Of a stretch of 5,597 nucleotides of DNA, positions 5,560 through 5,597 are shown one piece after another. A program made the position numbers and the translations under genes. The notes under the pieces were generated by a model. It saw nothing but the letters and a program-made list of their open reading frames with translations. It was not told where the DNA came from and ran no database searches. The DNA is from Schleiferiaceae bacterium (lineage in GTDB: Bacteria > Bacteroidota > Bacteroidia > Flavobacteriales > Schleiferiaceae). The stretch is from contig JAKMGS010000105.1 of the NCBI GenBank assembly GCA_022424815.1, positions 1 through 5,597 of the forward strand, in the 5' to 3' direction. Numbering within the stretch: the first letter of the stretch is position 1; every line of letters begins with the position of its first letter.

Positions 5560-5597
5560 ATGAAAAGAATTTTCCTCCTGGCCGCACTATGTTGTGG
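5560..5597 (+). CDS. Start of an exported protein (partial, cut by window end)
   Basis: Only 12 codons plus two bases are present: MKRIFLLAALCC, then probably Gly. The Lys-Arg followed by a hydrophobic run and a Cys pair is a typical signal peptide start, possibly of a lipoprotein (LAALC resembles a lipobox, though very close to the N-terminus). It lies downstream of the terminator at 5475-5513. A near-match to the -7 box, TATTTTGG, is at 5531-5538 (one mismatch), 21 nt before the ATG, suggesting an independent promoter. The function cannot be determined from the part seen. Confidence 0.6.
   Translation, partial: MKRIFLLAALCC

Noticed and set aside
1..5597. CRISPR array, tRNA, insertion sequence, phage or defence system
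   Set aside because: No direct-repeat/spacer pattern, cloverleaf, transposase or phage-type gene was found. All coding space is explained by ordinary metabolic, membrane and secreted proteins.

Overview
The window looks like chromosomal DNA from a member of the Bacteroidota, most likely a flavobacterium-like marine or aquatic lineage. The evidence is a secreted protein with a C-terminal type IX secretion (T9SS) sorting domain, a signature of this phylum. Two upstream regions also carry an exact TAnnTTTG box, the -7 promoter element of Bacteroidota, and the starts lack Shine-Dalgarno sequences. The genus cannot be fixed from the sequence alone.

Layout. Positions 1-1337 (minus strand) hold the N-terminal 445 residues of a monomeric NADP-dependent isocitrate dehydrogenase, cut by the window edge. 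Positions 1396-4402 (minus strand) hold a compact run of six genes. In transcription order these are an HD-domain phosphohydrolase (YedJ/YpgQ type), a small PepSY-type membrane protein, a TspO/MBR membrane protein, an unrecognised 130-residue membrane-anchored protein, a VIT1/CCC1-type metal transporter, and a 90-residue thiamine-binding-type (MTH1187/PF01910) protein. The joints are tight: a 35-nt gap, a 2-nt gap, a 20-nt gap, a 4-nt ATGA overlap and a 1-nt TAATG overlap. An 86-bp divergent intergenic region (4403-4488) separates this run from a plus-strand T9SS cargo gene (4489-5460), which is AT-rich compared with the rest. That gene ends in a strong intrinsic terminator. A second exported protein begins at 5560 and is cut by the window end.

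How the parts may work together. The HD enzyme is probably a nucleotide-housekeeping enzyme at the head of the run. The five genes behind it may also be served by their own promoter at 3739-3746. Three of them belong to families linked to iron or tetrapyrroles (PepSY membrane proteins, TspO, VIT/CCC1). A membrane-centred iron/heme or porphyrin homeostasis role is therefore a reasonable inference, but the sequence does not prove it. Isocitrate dehydrogenase has its own promoter-like box and is probably a separate TCA-cycle/NADPH transcription unit, although no terminator is visible between it and the run upstream. No tRNA, rRNA, CRISPR array, insertion sequence or phage gene was seen, and no stretch longer than 300 bases lacks a gene.
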